DNA of 64,000 nucleotides from Aureimonas pseudogalii (GTDB taxonomy: Bacteria; Pseudomonadota; Alphaproteobacteria; Rhizobiales; Rhizobiaceae), in the NCBI RefSeq assembly GCF_014196835.1, contig NZ_JACIEK010000011.1, positions 112,404-176,403 of the forward strand, read 5' to 3'. The stretch's first letter is position 1. Every line of letters begins with the position of its first letter. Positions 1 to 10,968 of the stretch are shown here, piece after piece. The notes under the pieces are model-generated. The model saw nothing but the letters and a program-made list of their open reading frames with translations. It did not search any database and was not told where the DNA came from. The translations under genes were made by a program, and so were the position numbers.

Positions 1-222
1 GCCTTCGCCGCGACGACGGATGCGGTCGCCTCGCACCAGTTCGACCTCGTCCACGCCGCCTTCGTGGAGGACGAGACCGTGGCCGGCTTCATGCGCGCCA
101 ACAACCCGGCCGCCTTCGCGGAGATGCAGGCGCGCTTCGCCGAGGCTGCGCGACGCGGGCTCTGGCATCCCCGCTCGAATTCCGCTGCAATGGCGCCCCC
201 GGGAGAACGGATCGAATCATGA
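1..222 (+). CDS. cobN: Cobaltochelatase subunit CobN, C-terminal end (partial)
   Basis: Frame 1 is open from the first base to the TGA at 220-222 and encodes the last 73 residues of a longer protein. The stretch NNPAAFAEMQARFAEA followed by RRGLWHPRSNS is the typical tail of aerobic-pathway CobN, the large subunit of the ATP-dependent cobaltochelatase that inserts cobalt into hydrogenobyrinic acid a,c-diamide. The rest of the gene lies outside the window. The stop overlaps the start of cobO in an ATGA arrangement, so the two genes are translationally coupled and in one operon. Identification rests on the short tail plus the cobO neighbour. Confidence 0.85.
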   Translation, partial: AFAATTDAVASHQFDLVHAAFVEDETVAGFMRANNPAAFAEMQARFAEAARRGLWHPRSNSAAMAPPGERIES

Positions 223-860
223 GCGAAAAATCGCCCCTCGTCGCCGCCATGAGCGAAGCCGAGCTCGACGCACGCCACGCCGAGAAGATGAAGAAGAAGA
301 AGGCGGCGCGCGACAAGATCCTGGCGACGAAGACCGAGACGAAGGGCCTCGTCATCGTCCACACCGGCAAGGGCAAGGGCAAGTCGACGGCTGCCTTCGG
401 TCTCGTCTTCCGCGCGCTCGGCAACGGCATGAAGGTCGGCATCGTGCAGTTCGTGAAGGGCAAGTGGGAAACCGGCGAGCGCCGGGCGCTCGACCGCTTC
501 CCCGGCGAGGTGACGATTACCGCAATGGGCGACGGCTTCACCTGGGAGACGCAGGACCGCCAGCGCGACATCGAGGCCGCCCGTGCCGCCTGGGAGCGCG
601 CCAAGGCGATGATATTGGACGAGGAACACGAGATGGTGGTGCTCGACGAGCTCAACATCGTGCTGCGCTACGACTATCTCGACGTCGCCGAGATCGTCGG
701 CTTTCTGCGCGACCACAAGCCGGCCATGAAGCACGTCGTCGTCACCGGCCGCAACGCCAAGGAGGAGTTGATCGAGTTCGCCGATCTCGTCACCGAGATG
801 GAGATGGTGAAGCACCCGTTCCGCTCCGGCATAAAGGCGCAGCGCGGCATCGAGTTCTAA
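219..860 (+). CDS. cobO: Cob(I)yrinic acid a,c-diamide adenosyltransferase
   Basis: 213 residues, the usual length for CobO/BtuR. It transfers the adenosyl group of ATP to cob(I)yrinic acid a,c-diamide (corrinoid adenosylation) in the cytoplasm. A P-loop GKGKGKST lies near residue 50 after a charged lysine-rich N-terminus, and the family block VVLDELN is present. The ATG overlaps the cobN stop (ATGA). This is the step directly after cobalt insertion, so the pair fits the aerobic cobalamin pathway. A stem-loop follows the stop. Confidence 0.95.
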   Translation: MSEKSPLVAAMSEAELDARHAEKMKKKKAARDKILATKTETKGLVIVHTGKGKGKSTAAFGLVFRALGNGMKVGIVQFVKGKWETGERRALDRFPGEVTITAMGDGFTWETQDRQRDIEAARAAWERAKAMILDEEHEMVVLDELNIVLRYDYLDVAEIVGFLRDHKPAMKHVVVTGRNAKEELIEFADLVTEMEMVKHPFRSGIKAQRGIEF

Positions 861-862
861 AG

Positions 863-892
863 GCCGAGGCGGCGGCGAACCACCGCCTCGGC
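863..892. terminator. Bidirectional stem-loop between cobO and acyltransferase
   Basis: Perfect 10-bp arms GCCGAGGCGG (863-872) and CCGCCTCGGC (883-892) with a 10-nt loop lie between two convergent genes. There is no clear T-tract on either side, so termination strength is uncertain. Confidence 0.55.
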
Positions 893-903
893 GTCGCTCT
901 GTC

Positions 904-2151
904 TCAGGAAACGAGCGAGCGCACCCGGCTCTTGAACTGCCCGAGGCGGGTCTGCTGCAGTTCGAGGTCGGGCACATAGCCGCGGAAGTCGGTGACCTTC
1001 GGGGGGTGCTGCGTCGAGCGCGTCGGCGGTGCCCAGAGGACGGAGAGCCCGTCCGGCGTGATGAGGCGCGCCAGCCGGGGAGGCAGCGCCCGGAAGACGC
1101 GCTCCTCGAAGCGCACGAGCGCGGGCTTGCCGCGCAGCGCCGGCTTCTCGATGCACCACCACGAGAAGACGGCGATCGCGGCCGCGAAGGGCATGGTCAG
1201 CGCGAAGTTCAGGAGCCAGTTCTGCTCGTCGCCGAGGAGAGCGGCCACCGCCTGCTGGATCGGGAAGCCGTAGAGGAAGAGGCCGTAGGAATAGTCGCCC
1301 GACAGCAGCAGCTTGGCACGCGGCGGGTTCGAAAGACCAAGGAACACCGTGATGTAGGCGAGCGGCAGCGAGACGAGATAGTCGCCGCGCGGCACGAGCA
1401 GCAGCGTCACCGTGGCGAGGAGCGCGGCGGCGAAGAGCGCGGGATGCCAGGGCACGAGCGAGCGGAACTGGAAGAGAAGGATGCCCGCCAGGAAGCTCGC
1501 GACGAGGATCATGCCGGGCACGATCGGCGTCCAGGCGGGCTGCGCGAGCGCCATCCAGGCGAGGATGCCGAGTTGCCCCACGGCAAGCGCCAGAAGCAGA
1601 AGGCCACGCCGGGTGAACAGGCCGAACAGCGCCAGCAGCCCGAGCGCCAGATAGCATTTCAGCTCGTAGGGAATGGTCCAGAGCTGGCCGTTAACGGTGG
1701 CCGGCAGCGGATTGTCGAGGAAGACGCCCGGCAGCGTGAAGTGGATCTCGCCGAGAATGTTGAGGAAGTAGACGTAGAACTCGTGTGCCGTGAAATACTC
1801 GGACAGCGGCAGCGCCGTGAACAGCGGACCGAGTAGCAGCGCCGACAGCGTCACCTCCACCGCGAGCGCGGGCACGATGCGCATGATGCGCAGCCCCGCG
1901 AAGCTGACGAGCGTCGCCGAGCGCACCAGGCTGCCGGCGACGAGGAAGCCGCTAAGCGCGAAAAACATCGGCAGGATGAGCGCCGCGACGCCCCGCGCCG
2001 GCGTCTCGAAGAAGGCCTGCGCCGCATCGCGTCCGTAGGAGACGTTGATCGTGTGCTGCAGGATCACCGCGGCCGCGAGCCCCAGCCGCATATAGTCGAA
2101 GCCGGCGGGACGATTGTCGGCCAGCTTCAGCTTGCCCTCGAGACTCGGCAT
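904..2151 (-). CDS. Acyltransferase 3 family membrane protein
   Basis: 415 residues with many hydrophobic segments, the architecture of acyltransferase-3 (Acyl_transf_3) proteins that O-acylate surface sugars such as lipopolysaccharide, exopolysaccharide or Nod factors. The N-terminal block RPAGFDYMRLGLAAAVILQH is the family opening, followed by FALSGFLVAGSLVRS, the conserved FxxSGFL element. The acceptor cannot be read from the sequence and no polysaccharide genes are adjacent. The hydrophilic tail of about 60 residues after the last membrane segment is longer than in minimal members. Confidence 0.85.
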   Translation of the reverse strand: MPSLEGKLKLADNRPAGFDYMRLGLAAAVILQHTINVSYGRDAAQAFFETPARGVAALILPMFFALSGFLVAGSLVRSATLVSFAGLRIMRIVPALAVEVTLSALLLGPLFTALPLSEYFTAHEFYVYFLNILGEIHFTLPGVFLDNPLPATVNGQLWTIPYELKCYLALGLLALFGLFTRRGLLLLALAVGQLGILAWMALAQPAWTPIVPGMILVASFLAGILLFQFRSLVPWHPALFAAALLATVTLLLVPRGDYLVSLPLAYITVFLGLSNPPRAKLLLSGDYSYGLFLYGFPIQQAVAALLGDEQNWLLNFALTMPFAAAIAVFSWWCIEKPALRGKPALVRFEERVFRALPPRLARLITPDGLSVLWAPPTRSTQHPPKVTDFRGYVPDLELQQTRLGQFKSRVRSLVS

Positions 2152-2330
2152 CGCAGCTCTCTCATTCGTTCGGCGGGGAGGTCCCCCTTCGTCGCGCCCC
2201 GGCCCCTGGCCTCATTGGTGCGACGCGCCCCTCTTCGCAGCGATCTATAGTCTGTAAGGCTGAGCGTTCCAATCGCCCCTCTTCGCCGAGCGCGGTGGAA
2301 GGGGCCGCCGACGTCGGCCCCTTCGCCCTG

Positions 2331-2366
2331 GAGCCTTTCCAGTGAAAGCCGGGCCGACTTTCATAC
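2331..2366. repeat. Degenerate copy of a dispersed palindromic repeat
   Basis: The intergenic stretch 2152-2434 contains GAGCCTTTCCAGTGAAAGCC followed by a broken right half. It matches the left arm of the perfect palindrome at 53885-53925 apart from one base in its first 20. No gene is supported elsewhere in this gap, which should also hold the promoter of the leftward acyltransferase gene. Confidence 0.55.
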
Positions 2367-2434
2367 GGCGGACGATGCGACAGACGAAAGCCGAGAACGG
2401 ATTCGGCGGGCCCATGTTCACCGCATCGACTCTC

Positions 2435-3754
2435 TCAGCCGCCGTGGAGCTTCAGCGCCGGACCCTTGGCCGGCGAGATCATGTCGGCGGCGATGGCGAC
2501 GCTGCCGCGCAGGAGCCCGAGCACCCGCCACTGATGCTGGCGTTGCAGCGCGTGGTAGGCGGCCGTTGCGAACTGCCCGTGGATGAGCAGGTCGTCGTGC
2601 CCGCCGAAGCCGATGCGCCCCACGGTTCCGGCAGCGGCGAGCGAGACGATGCGGCCCTTGTCGTCGTAGCGGAAGGGCTCCACCGGATCGCCCTTCGCCA
2701 CGATCGGCAGCGTCTCGGCGAGATAGGAGGCCTGCTGGCTGGCGGCCTGGGCCGTGGGCGGGAGCGGGCGCTCGCTGCCGGGGGCCTTCAGGGAGGCGGC
2801 GTCGCCGAACACGAAGACCCGCTCGTCGGCCTGCGAGCGAAGGGTGGTGTCGACGGGAATGCGGCCCTTCTCGTCGGTGCCGAGGCCGAGATCGGCGAGC
2901 GAGGGGGCGCCGACGAGGCCGGCGGCCCAGACCACGAGATCGGCAGGCCAGCTCTTGCCCCGCGCGTCGCTCACCTCGCCGGGCGCGACCTGCGACACCT
3001 CGACGGAGGTGATCGTGTCGATCTCGAGCGCGGCGAGCCGCTCCAGGAGTTTCGCGCGCAGATCCGCGTCGACCCCCGGCATGATCTCCGGCGCCCCCTC
3101 CAGCAGCGTGATGCCGAGCAGCCGCGGCTGCCGGCCGTTCTCGCCACCGTCGAAGAAAGCCCGCTCGGAGCGGCGCAGATGCGCGGCGAGCTCCGTGCCC
3201 GTCGCGCCCGAGCCGACGATCACGACCTCCGCTGGGCGCCGCGTCTCGCGCGCCGCGATCATCGCGGCGGCGAAGCGGGCGCGGAACCGGTCGGCGTCGT
3301 CCTTGGTGTCGAGCCGGATCGCGTGTTCGGCGACGCCCGGCGTGCCGGCATCGGGCACGACGCCGCCAAGCGCCACCACGCACCAGTCGTAGGCGATCTC
3401 GCGCGGGGGCGCGACGACGCGCCCGTCGCGGTCGCGGATGGCATCAAGGCGCACGCGGCGCGCGGCGAGGTCGAGCCCGGTCACCGAGCCCTGCTCGAAG
3501 CGGAAGCTCCGCAGGCTCGCCAGCAGGTAGAAGGAGAGTTCCGCGAGCGAGGAGGAGATTGTGCCGGCGGCGAACTCGTGCAGCCGCGGCTTCCAGAGAT
3601 GCGTCGGCTCGCGGTCGACGAGCACGATTTCCAGATCGCCCCGCCCGCCCAGCTGGGCGGCGAGCTCCAGGCCGCCGGAGCCCCCGCCGAGGATCACCAC
3701 ACGGGGGCGGTCCCCCGGCTGCGACGGGGTGGCGACGGCATGGGATGTGCTCAT
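2435..3754 (-). CDS. ndh: Type II NADH dehydrogenase (FAD-dependent)
   Basis: 439 residues from the ATG at 3754, preceded by an AAGGAG-type ribosome binding site; the frame stays open upstream but those residues are low-complexity. It oxidises NADH and passes electrons to quinone at the inner membrane face without proton pumping. Two dinucleotide-binding folds are visible: VVILGGGSGGLELAAQLG near residue 17 for FAD and VVIVGSGATGTELAAHL in the middle for NADH. A late VFVFGDAAS closes the FAD site. The C-terminal third (DDLLIHGQFATAAYHALQRQ) fits the membrane-associating region of NDH-2. Confidence 0.88.
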   Translation of the reverse strand: MSTSHAVATPSQPGDRPRVVILGGGSGGLELAAQLGGRGDLEIVLVDREPTHLWKPRLHEFAAGTISSSLAELSFYLLASLRSFRFEQGSVTGLDLAARRVRLDAIRDRDGRVVAPPREIAYDWCVVALGGVVPDAGTPGVAEHAIRLDTKDDADRFRARFAAAMIAARETRRPAEVVIVGSGATGTELAAHLRRSERAFFDGGENGRQPRLLGITLLEGAPEIMPGVDADLRAKLLERLAALEIDTITSVEVSQVAPGEVSDARGKSWPADLVVWAAGLVGAPSLADLGLGTDEKGRIPVDTTLRSQADERVFVFGDAASLKAPGSERPLPPTAQAASQQASYLAETLPIVAKGDPVEPFRYDDKGRIVSLAAAGTVGRIGFGGHDDLLIHGQFATAAYHALQRQHQWRVLGLLRGSVAIAADMISPAKGPALKLHGG

Positions 3755-3824
3755 CGTCTCGGATCTCCTTCGAGGTTCGGGGCGGGCGGGAGATGGGCCC
3801 CGCGGGCGCCCCATCCCAAGACGA

Positions 3825-3968
3825 TCAGGAGCCGAAGGTTCCCATCAGGCCGGTGAGCCCGACCACGATGAGGTAGAAGGCGACGATGTAGTTGAGAAGG
3901 CGCGGCATCAGGAGGATGAGGACGCCCGCGACCAGCGCCACGAGGGGCTGCACGGTGATGATTTCCAT
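3825..3968 (-). CDS. DUF3096 small membrane protein
   Basis: 47 residues, starting [18 protein letters not shown] and almost entirely hydrophobic, with two membrane-spanning stretches separated by PRLLNYI. This is the pattern of the DUF3096 family of tiny inner-membrane proteins, whose function is unknown. It sits between ndh and the hydroxybutyrate dehydrogenase gene on the same strand, 40 bp after the latter's stop, and could be co-transcribed with it. Confidence 0.75.
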   Translation of the reverse strand: MEIITVQPLVALVAGVLILLMPRLLNYIVAFYLIVVGLTGLMGTFGS

Positions 3969-4008
3969 GGGAGACGCTCCGAAGAGAGGGGGACGGGCCG
4001 GGCTTGGG

Positions 4009-4788
4009 TCAGCCCATATACCAGCCGTGGCTCGGCACGATGGACTGGCCGGTGAGGGCGTTGGAGCGGAAGCTCGCGAGAAACAGCGCGACGTCGGCGA
4101 CGTCGGCGAGCGTCGTGAACTCGCCGTCGACGGTGCGCCCGAGCATGACGTTGCGCACCACCTCGTCCTCGGAGATGCCGAGATCGCGGGCCTGCTCGGG
4201 GATCTGCTTCTCGACGAGTGGCGTGCGCACGAAGCCGGGGCAGATGATGTTGGCACGCACCCCGTGGCGGCCGCCCTCCTTGGCCATGGTGCGGCAAAGG
4301 CCGAGGATGCCGTGCTTGGCCGCGACATAGGCGCTCTTGAGGGGCGAGGCCTCGTGGCTGTGGACCGAGCCCATGTAGACGAGCGAGCCGGACTTCTGCG
4401 GGTAGAAATGGCGGATGCAGGCCTTGGTGAGGAGGAACGAGCCGCCGAGATGGATGTCCACCACCTTGCGGAACTCGGCATAGGGGAAGTCCTCGACGGG
4501 GTGGACGATCTGGATGCCGGCATTGGCGACCATCACGTCGAGCCGGCCGAAGGCGGCGACCGTCTCCTCGACGCCGCGCTCCACCGCCGCCTCGTCGGCG
4601 ACGTCCATGCAGACAGTCAGCGACCGGCCGCCCGCAGCCTCGATCTCGGCGGCGACGCGGCTGGCGGCGGTCTCGTCGAGATCGGCGACCGCGACGGCGC
4701 AGCCCTCGCCGGCATAGCGCAGCGCAATGGCGCGCCCGATGCCCGAGCCCGCACCCGTGACGACGGCCACCCGGTCCTGAAGCTGCAT
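4009..4788 (-). CDS. bdhA: 3-hydroxybutyrate dehydrogenase (SDR family)
   Basis: 259 residues, a short-chain dehydrogenase. The cofactor loop [14 protein letters not shown] lies near residue 8, NAG in the middle, and the catalytic Ser and YxxxK triad members are seen in [21 protein letters not shown]. The C-terminal block [17 protein letters not shown] is diagnostic of D-beta-hydroxybutyrate dehydrogenases, which interconvert D-3-hydroxybutyrate and acetoacetate with NAD. Such enzymes serve polyhydroxybutyrate or ketone-body turnover in rhizobia-like bacteria. Confidence 0.88.
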   Translation of the reverse strand: MQLQDRVAVVTGAGSGIGRAIALRYAGEGCAVAVADLDETAASRVAAEIEAAGGRSLTVCMDVADEAAVERGVEETVAAFGRLDVMVANAGIQIVHPVEDFPYAEFRKVVDIHLGGSFLLTKACIRHFYPQKSGSLVYMGSVHSHEASPLKSAYVAAKHGILGLCRTMAKEGGRHGVRANIICPGFVRTPLVEKQIPEQARDLGISEDEVVRNVMLGRTVDGEFTTLADVADVALFLASFRSNALTGQSIVPSHGWYMG

Positions 4789-4977
4789 GACGGCGGTCCC
4801 TCTCCTCAAGGCCGCTGCGCGGCCGAACGCGCCCATGATAGGCGGCGCACCGGGAGAGGAAAGGGTCTTGGAAGCCCGGCGTCGCGCCCGCACCCGCCCG
4901 GCGGCCGGTTTTTTCTCGCGAGCGCGAGCGGGGAACCCTATAAGGCGCGGCAGCAGACGACAGGCGCGAGGCAAGAC

Positions 4978-5880
4978 ATGACGGCCAGGGTGATCGACGG
5001 CAAGGCGGCGGCGACCGGCGTGATCGAGCGGGCGAAGACGGCCGGGGCGGCGCTGGCGGCGAAGACGGGCGTGCGGCCAGGCCTCGCCGTGGTGCTCGTG
5101 GGCGAGGACGCGGCGAGCCAGGTCTATGTCGCCAACAAGGGCCGCACGGCGGAGGCCTGCGGCTTCCACTCGGTGACGCATCGCCTGCCCACTGACACGA
5201 CCGAGGCCGACCTTCTCGCGGTCATCGACCAGCTGAACGCCGATCCCGCGATCCACGGCATCCTGCAGCAGCTGCCGCTGCCGCGCGGCCTCGATGCCAA
5301 CCGCGTGGTCGGGCGCATCGATCCCGACAAGGACGTGGACGGCCTGACCCTCGTGAATGCCGGGCGCCTCGCCAGCGGCATGGCGGGGGAGGCCTTCGTG
5401 CCCTGCACGCCCGCCGGCTGCATGGTGCTGATCCGACAGGTGCTGGGCGAGAGCCTCGCCGGCAAGTCCGCCGTGGTGGTGGGGCGCTCCAACCTCGTAG
5501 GCAAGCCGATGGCGCAGCTTCTGCTGCTCGCCGACGCCACGGTGACGATCGCCCATTCGCGCACGGGGGATCTGGCCCGCGTCTGCCGCGAGGCCGACAT
5601 TCTCGTCGCCGCCGTCGGCCGGCCGGAAATGCTCGGCGCCGACTGCATCAAGCCCGGCGCCGTGGTGATCGACGTCGGCATCAACCGGATCGCCGCGCCG
5701 GAACGGGGCGAGGGAAAGACGCGCCTCGTCGGCGACGTCGACTTCGCGGCGGCCTCGGAACTGGCGAGCGCGATCACGCCGGTGCCCGGCGGCGTCGGCC
5801 CGATGACCATCGCCATGCTGATGGCCAACACGGTCTCGGCAGCCTATCGCGCCGCAGGCGAAGCGCCGCCGCGCTTCTGA
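4978..5880 (+). CDS. folD: Bifunctional methylenetetrahydrofolate dehydrogenase/cyclohydrolase
   Basis: 300 residues, standard FolD length. It converts 5,10-methylene-THF to 5,10-methenyl-THF with NADP and then to 10-formyl-THF. Signatures visible are the substrate-site [13 protein letters not shown] with the catalytic Lys, [18 protein letters not shown], the Rossmann element [18 protein letters not shown] and the C-terminal [11 protein letters not shown]. It appears monocistronic and ends in a clear hairpin shared with grpE. Confidence 0.97.
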   Translation: MTARVIDGKAAATGVIERAKTAGAALAAKTGVRPGLAVVLVGEDAASQVYVANKGRTAEACGFHSVTHRLPTDTTEADLLAVIDQLNADPAIHGILQQLPLPRGLDANRVVGRIDPDKDVDGLTLVNAGRLASGMAGEAFVPCTPAGCMVLIRQVLGESLAGKSAVVVGRSNLVGKPMAQLLLLADATVTIAHSRTGDLARVCREADILVAAVGRPEMLGADCIKPGAVVIDVGINRIAAPERGEGKTRLVGDVDFAAASELASAITPVPGGVGPMTIAMLMANTVSAAYRAAGEAPPRF

Positions 5881-5911
5881 CCTTCGGTTCGACGAGATCG
5901 GCCAGGAACGA

Positions 5912-5935
5912 AAACGGCGGCCGAAGCCGCCGTTT
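5912..5935. terminator. Bidirectional intrinsic terminator folD / grpE
   Basis: Perfect 10-bp stem AAACGGCGGC / GCCGCCGTTT with loop CGAA; the arm ends supply A and T runs on both strands. It lies between the convergent folD and grpE stops and can end transcription from either side. Confidence 0.85.
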
Positions 5936-5956
5936 CCTCCATTCGGACCGAGCGCC

Positions 5957-6733
5957 TCAGGCGTCCTTCGAGCTTTCGTCGGGCACGCCGGGCTTGGCGT
6001 CCACTGCCGGCTCGACTGCTGCCGGCGCCGCCTTCGGGCCGCCCTTCGAGACGCCGACCATGGCCGGGCGCAGCACGCGCTCGCCAATGGCGTAACCGTC
6101 CTGCACCACCTGCAGCACGGTGTTGTTGGGCACCTCGGTGTTCGGCACTTCGAACATCGCCTGATGGAAGTTCGGATCGAAGCGGCCGCCCTGCGGCTGC
6201 AGCTTCCGCACGCCGTGGCGCTCCATCGTGGAGAGCATCGAGCGGCCTGTGATCTCGACGCCCTCGACCAACGCCTTGAAGCCGGCGTCGCCGCTGTCGC
6301 GCGCGCCCTCGGGCAGCGCCTGGAGCGTGCGGTCGAGATTGTCGGAGACGGCGAGCATGTCGCGCGCGAAGTTCGTCACCGCGAAGGTGCGGGCGTCCTT
6401 GATCTCGCGCTCGGTGCGCCGGCGCAGGTTCTCCATGTCGGCCGCGAGCCTCAGCAGGCGGTCCTTCACGTCGGCATTCTCGGCTTCGAGCTCGGCGATC
6501 CGCGCGCGGTCGCCCGCGCCGGCATCCGCCCCGGCCCAGCCGAAGGTCTCGGCGTCCTCGGCGGCGAAACGGTCATCGGCGCTCTTGGGCGACACGCGGT
6601 CGCCCGCCGTCATGCCGGCCGAGCCGCCGCCCTTGAAATAGGCCGCACCCTCGCCGGCCGGGCGCGGCTGCGCGGCAGCTTCGGCGGTGTCGGTGGCGGG
6701 AGCCGCGTCGTGCTTGTCGGTTTCGCTCGTCAT
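5957..6733 (-). CDS. grpE: Nucleotide exchange factor GrpE
   Basis: 258 residues from the ATG at 6733, chosen because CAGGAG lies about nine bases upstream; an in-frame ATG further upstream lacks such a site. GrpE releases ADP from DnaK in the Hsp70 cycle. The first 80 residues are low-complexity and acidic; then a coiled coil ([20 protein letters not shown]) and the conserved [18 protein letters not shown] precede the beta-domain with [20 protein letters not shown] and the closing block [20 protein letters not shown]. HrcA, encoded just upstream on the same strand, is the usual partner of this locus. Confidence 0.95.
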   Translation of the reverse strand: MTSETDKHDAAPATDTAEAAAQPRPAGEGAAYFKGGGSAGMTAGDRVSPKSADDRFAAEDAETFGWAGADAGAGDRARIAELEAENADVKDRLLRLAADMENLRRRTEREIKDARTFAVTNFARDMLAVSDNLDRTLQALPEGARDSGDAGFKALVEGVEITGRSMLSTMERHGVRKLQPQGGRFDPNFHQAMFEVPNTEVPNNTVLQVVQDGYAIGERVLRPAMVGVSKGGPKAAPAAVEPAVDAKPGVPDESSKDA

Positions 6734-6926
6734 CGAAGGGCGCTCCTGGCGGTCGGTCATGAGAAGATGGGGCGCGCCGCCCGGGGAACCCTTCGAGCGC
6801 GCGCACCCTCCCGGAAAAGGGGTGTCGTCGGTGCGGGATATCGAATGGGCGGCGCTGGAAATCAAGGCGCGCGGAAGACGAGCCCCGCTCAAGTCGCGGA
6901 TCGCGGCCCCGCCGAGGCGAGGCCGG

Positions 6927-8051
6927 TCAGGGCCGGCGCGTGGCGCTGCCGCCGGCAAGCAGCCGCGAGACGAGGCGGGCGGTGTAGTCCACCATCGGCA
7001 CGATGCGCCGGTAGTTCAGCCGCGTCGGCCCGATGACGCCGACGGCGCCGACGATCCGCTCGTCGGAATCGGAATAGGGTGCGATCACCATCGAGGAACC
7101 CGACATCGAGAACAGCTTGTTCTCCGAGCCGATGAAGATGCGCACGCCGTTGCCCGCTTCCGTGAGGTCGATCAGGTCCATGATCGAGCTCTTGGTCTCC
7201 AGATCGTCGAAGAGATGACGCAGGCGTTCCAGATCCTGCGCCGCCGTGACGCTTTCGAGGAGATTGGCGCGCCCGCGAACGATGAGGCGCGAGGGCTGGC
7301 CGGCGCCGGCGCCCGACCAGACCGCGAGACCCGCGTCCACCATGGTGCGCGAGAGCGCGTCGAGCGCGCGGGCGGTGTCCTCCTTCAGCGCCTCGACGCG
7401 CTCTCGCGCCTCGCGGAGCGTGCGCCCCACCACATGGGCGTTGAGGAAGTTGGAGGCCTCCACCAGCTGCGAGGCGGTGGTGCCGGGCGCGAGTTCGAGG
7501 ACGCGGTTCTCCACCTCGCCGTTCTCGCCCACCAGAACCACGAGGGCGCGCTCGGGATCGAGCCGCACGAACTCGATGTGCTTCAGACGGATGTCGCTCT
7601 TGGCGGCGAGCACGATGCCCGCGCCGCGCGACAGGCCGGAGAGGAGCTGCGAGGCCTCGGTGAGCAGCGTCTCGACGGGGCGCCGGTCGCCGAGATCGCG
7701 CACCTTCTCCTCGATCTCGGCGCGTTCGCGCTCGGCGATGTCGCCGACTTCGAGAAAGGCGTCGACGAAGAAGCGCAACCCGATCTCGGTCGGCAGCCGG
7801 CCGGCGCTGACATGGGGGGCGTAGATCAGGCCGAGCGCCTCGAGATCGGCCATGACGTTGCGGATCGAGGCCGGCGAGAGCGCCGAGGTGAGCAGGCGCG
7901 ACAGGTTGCGCGAGCCCACCGGCTCGCCGGAATCCAGATAGGTGTCGACGATGAGGCGGAAGACCTCGCGCGAGCGCTCGTCGAGCGCCAGCCCGGTGTC
8001 GAGACGGGCACTGATGAGATCCTTGGCGGGGGGCACGAGGCTGAGCTTCAT
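6927..8051 (-). CDS. hrcA: Heat-inducible transcription repressor HrcA
   Basis: 374 residues. HrcA represses groESL and related heat-shock genes by binding CIRCE operators and needs GroEL to fold. The N-terminal winged helix is seen in [20 protein letters not shown] and in [18 protein letters not shown] with [10 protein letters not shown]. The GAF-like middle and the C-terminal [20 protein letters not shown] also match the family. It lies upstream of grpE on the same strand and diverges from rph. I found no CIRCE element in this window, so its targets are elsewhere. Confidence 0.96.
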   Translation of the reverse strand: MKLSLVPPAKDLISARLDTGLALDERSREVFRLIVDTYLDSGEPVGSRNLSRLLTSALSPASIRNVMADLEALGLIYAPHVSAGRLPTEIGLRFFVDAFLEVGDIAERERAEIEEKVRDLGDRRPVETLLTEASQLLSGLSRGAGIVLAAKSDIRLKHIEFVRLDPERALVVLVGENGEVENRVLELAPGTTASQLVEASNFLNAHVVGRTLREARERVEALKEDTARALDALSRTMVDAGLAVWSGAGAGQPSRLIVRGRANLLESVTAAQDLERLRHLFDDLETKSSIMDLIDLTEAGNGVRIFIGSENKLFSMSGSSMVIAPYSDSDERIVGAVGVIGPTRLNYRRIVPMVDYTARLVSRLLAGGSATRRP

Positions 8052-8265
8052 GCCCCAGACTATAGGCGGCGGCGCATCGGCGGCCTAGAGGGAGACCGCT
8101 TTGGTCGCAACCCCTTGACCGGAATTTCCACCTCGCCCGCGCGCTCCGTCCGCAAATCGATTCCGCTTCGCGGCGCGATGCGCTAGAAGGCCGCTTCGCG
8201 CGCCGGACGGCGCCTCCCCCGGCGCCCGTGCGGGCGCCCAGAGCCTTGAACACGTCAGGACCCTC

Positions 8266-8985
<720 letters not shown>

Positions 8986-9004
8986 CGCCGGCCGTTTCGA
9001 CAGG

Positions 9005-9033
9005 CCACCGCCGGGACCCGATCCCGGCGGTGG
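9005..9033 (+). terminator. Stem-loop after rph
   Basis: A perfect 12-bp stem (CCACCGCCGGGA / TCCCGGCGGTGG, 5-nt loop) lies 19 bp after the rph stop, before rdgB. It lacks a T-tract, so it may attenuate rather than fully terminate, or stabilise the rph mRNA. Confidence 0.6.
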
Positions 9034-9103
9034 CACACTCCAGCCAGCCGGCCCACATTGCGAGCGGCAGATGCCCGCGCGAGGGCGACGAGGATCGCTT
9101 GCC

Positions 9104-9772
9104 ATGACCGACGCCACGACGCCTACCCTTCCCCGCCTCGACCCCGCCGGCGGGCCGCTTCTCGTCGCCAGCCACAATGGCGGCAAGATCGCCGAATTCC
9201 GCGAGCTTCTCGGGCCCCTCGGCTTCACCGTCGTGTCGGCCGCGGAGAAGGCCCTGCCCGAGCCCGACGAGACCGGCACGAGTTTCGAGGAGAACGCCGC
9301 GCTGAAGGCGCTCGCCGCCGCCCGCGCCACGGGCCTGCCGGCGCTCTCCGACGATTCCGGCCTCGTGGTGGATGCGCTCGGCGGCGATCCCGGCATCTAT
9401 TCGGCGCGATGGGCTGGGCCGGAGAAGGACTTCTCCATGGCGATGCGCACGATCGAGGAGCTGCTCCAGACGAAGGGCGCCACCGCCCCGGCGGCGCGCA
9501 GCGCCCGCTTCGTCGCCGTGCTCTGTCTCGCGCAAGCTGACGGCACCACGCATCTCTTCCGCGACGAGGTGGAGGGCACCATCGTCTGGCCGCCGCGCGG
9601 CACGCTCGGCTTCGGCTACGACCCCTGCTTCCTGCCCGAGGGCGAGACGCGCACCTTCGGCGAGATGCCGTCCGACGAGAAGCACGGCTGGGTGCCCGGC
9701 CAGGATCACGCGCTCTCGCACCGCGCCCGCGCCTTCCGCCTCTTCGCGCGCGAAGCGCTCGGCATCTCGTGA
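9104..9772 (+). CDS. rdgB: XTP/dITP diphosphatase (RdgB/HAM1)
   Basis: 222 residues from the ATG at 9104, preceded by GAGG; an upstream in-frame ATG at 9071 is less likely. It hydrolyses dITP, XTP and related non-canonical nucleotides to monophosphates. Visible motifs are [15 protein letters not shown] at the substrate pocket, [19 protein letters not shown] with the metal-binding glutamate, [20 protein letters not shown], and [12 protein letters not shown]. Its stop overlaps the GTG start of hemW. Confidence 0.96.
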   Translation: MTDATTPTLPRLDPAGGPLLVASHNGGKIAEFRELLGPLGFTVVSAAEKALPEPDETGTSFEENAALKALAAARATGLPALSDDSGLVVDALGGDPGIYSARWAGPEKDFSMAMRTIEELLQTKGATAPAARSARFVAVLCLAQADGTTHLFRDEVEGTIVWPPRGTLGFGYDPCFLPEGETRTFGEMPSDEKHGWVPGQDHALSHRARAFRLFAREALGIS

Positions 9773-10968
9773 ACGTCGCCCTCCGCCCGCTCTCCAACAT
9801 CCGGCCGTTCACGCCGCCGGCGGGCGATCCCGGCTTCGGCGTCTACGTCCATTGGCCGTTCTGCGCGGCCAAGTGCCCCTATTGCGACTTCAACAGCCAT
9901 GTCCGCCACCAGCCGGTGGATCAGGCGCGCTACGTCGCCGCCTTCCGGCGCGAGCTCGCCACACAGGCCGCCCGCTCGCGCGGCGAGCGCGTCACCTCGA
10001 TCTTCCTCGGCGGCGGCACGCCCTCGCTGATGGAGCCCGCCACCGTGGCGGCGATCCTCGACGAGATCGCCGCCTTGTGGACCGTCGCCGAGGGCGCCGA
10101 GATCACGCTGGAGGCCAACCCCTCCTCGGTCGAGGCCGAGCGCTTCCGCGGCTATCGCGCCGCCGGCGTCAACCGCGTCTCGCTCGGCGTGCAGGCGCTG
10201 AACGACGCGGACCTGCGCCGTCTCGGACGCCTTCACGACACCAATCAGGCGCTCGGGGCCATTCGCCTCGCCCGCGAGATCTTCCCGCGCCTTTCCTTCG
10301 ACCTCATCTACGCCCGCCCCGGCCAGGACGTCGCCGCCTGGGAACGCGAGATCGGCGAGGCCATCGATCTCGCCGCCGACCACCTGTCGCTCTACCAACT
10401 CACCATCGAGGAGGGCACGCCCTTCCACGCGCTCCACCGCGCCGGCAAGCTGATCGTGCCCGACGGCGAGCTCTCCGCCGACCTCTACGAGGCGACGCAA
10501 GCCATCACCCGCGCCCACGGCCTGCCCGCCTACGAGATCTCCAACCACGCCGCCCCCGGCGCCGAGTCGCGCCACAACCTCACCTACTGGCGCTACGGCC
10601 TCTATGCCGGCGTCGGCCCCGGCGCCCATGCCCGCCTTCTGGGCGAGGGCGGCGCCCGCCACGCCGTCGCCAACGAGCGGCATCCCGAGACCTGGCTCCA
10701 GATGGTCGAGGACTGGGACGCCGGCTTCACCGAGGACACCCCGCTTGAGCCGCACGAGCAGGCCGACGAGCTCATGCTCATGGGCCTTCGCCTCGTGGAA
10801 GGCATCGACCTCAAGCGCTGGCGGTCCCTCGCCGGCCGCGACCTCGACCCCGAAGTGGAAGCCGACCTCACCGGCCACGGCATGATCGAACGCCTCGGCC
10901 CCGACCGCATCCGCGCCACCCCCGCCGGAATGCTCGTGCTCGACGCCGTGGTCGCGGACCTCGCATGA
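9769..10968 (+). CDS. hemW: Radical SAM heme chaperone HemW
   Basis: 399 residues. The start is a GTG overlapping the rdgB stop (GTGA), so the two are translationally coupled. HemW is related to oxygen-independent coproporphyrinogen oxidase but acts in heme insertion. The radical-SAM cysteines are in [18 protein letters not shown] (CxxxCxxC), followed by [11 protein letters not shown], the SAM-binding GGGTPS. HemW rather than HemN is supported by the short length, the lack of the N-terminal HemN extension, and the rdgB neighbourhood. Confidence 0.93.
   Translation: MNVALRPLSNIRPFTPPAGDPGFGVYVHWPFCAAKCPYCDFNSHVRHQPVDQARYVAAFRRELATQAARSRGERVTSIFLGGGTPSLMEPATVAAILDEIAALWTVAEGAEITLEANPSSVEAERFRGYRAAGVNRVSLGVQALNDADLRRLGRLHDTNQALGAIRLAREIFPRLSFDLIYARPGQDVAAWEREIGEAIDLAADHLSLYQLTIEEGTPFHALHRAGKLIVPDGELSADLYEATQAITRAHGLPAYEISNHAAPGAESRHNLTYWRYGLYAGVGPGAHARLLGEGGARHAVANERHPETWLQMVEDWDAGFTEDTPLEPHEQADELMLMGLRLVEGIDLKRWRSLAGRDLDPEVEADLTGHGMIERLGPDRIRATPAGMLVLDAVVADLA

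Noticed and set aside
2342..3856. Long plus-strand open frame opposite ndh
   Set aside because: Arg/Gly/Glu-rich shadow of the high-GC minus-strand ndh gene, which has clear motifs.
6734..8265. CIRCE operator near hrcA/grpE
   Set aside because: I looked for the TTAGCACTC-N9-GAGTGCTAA pattern upstream of hrcA, grpE and rph and did not find it.
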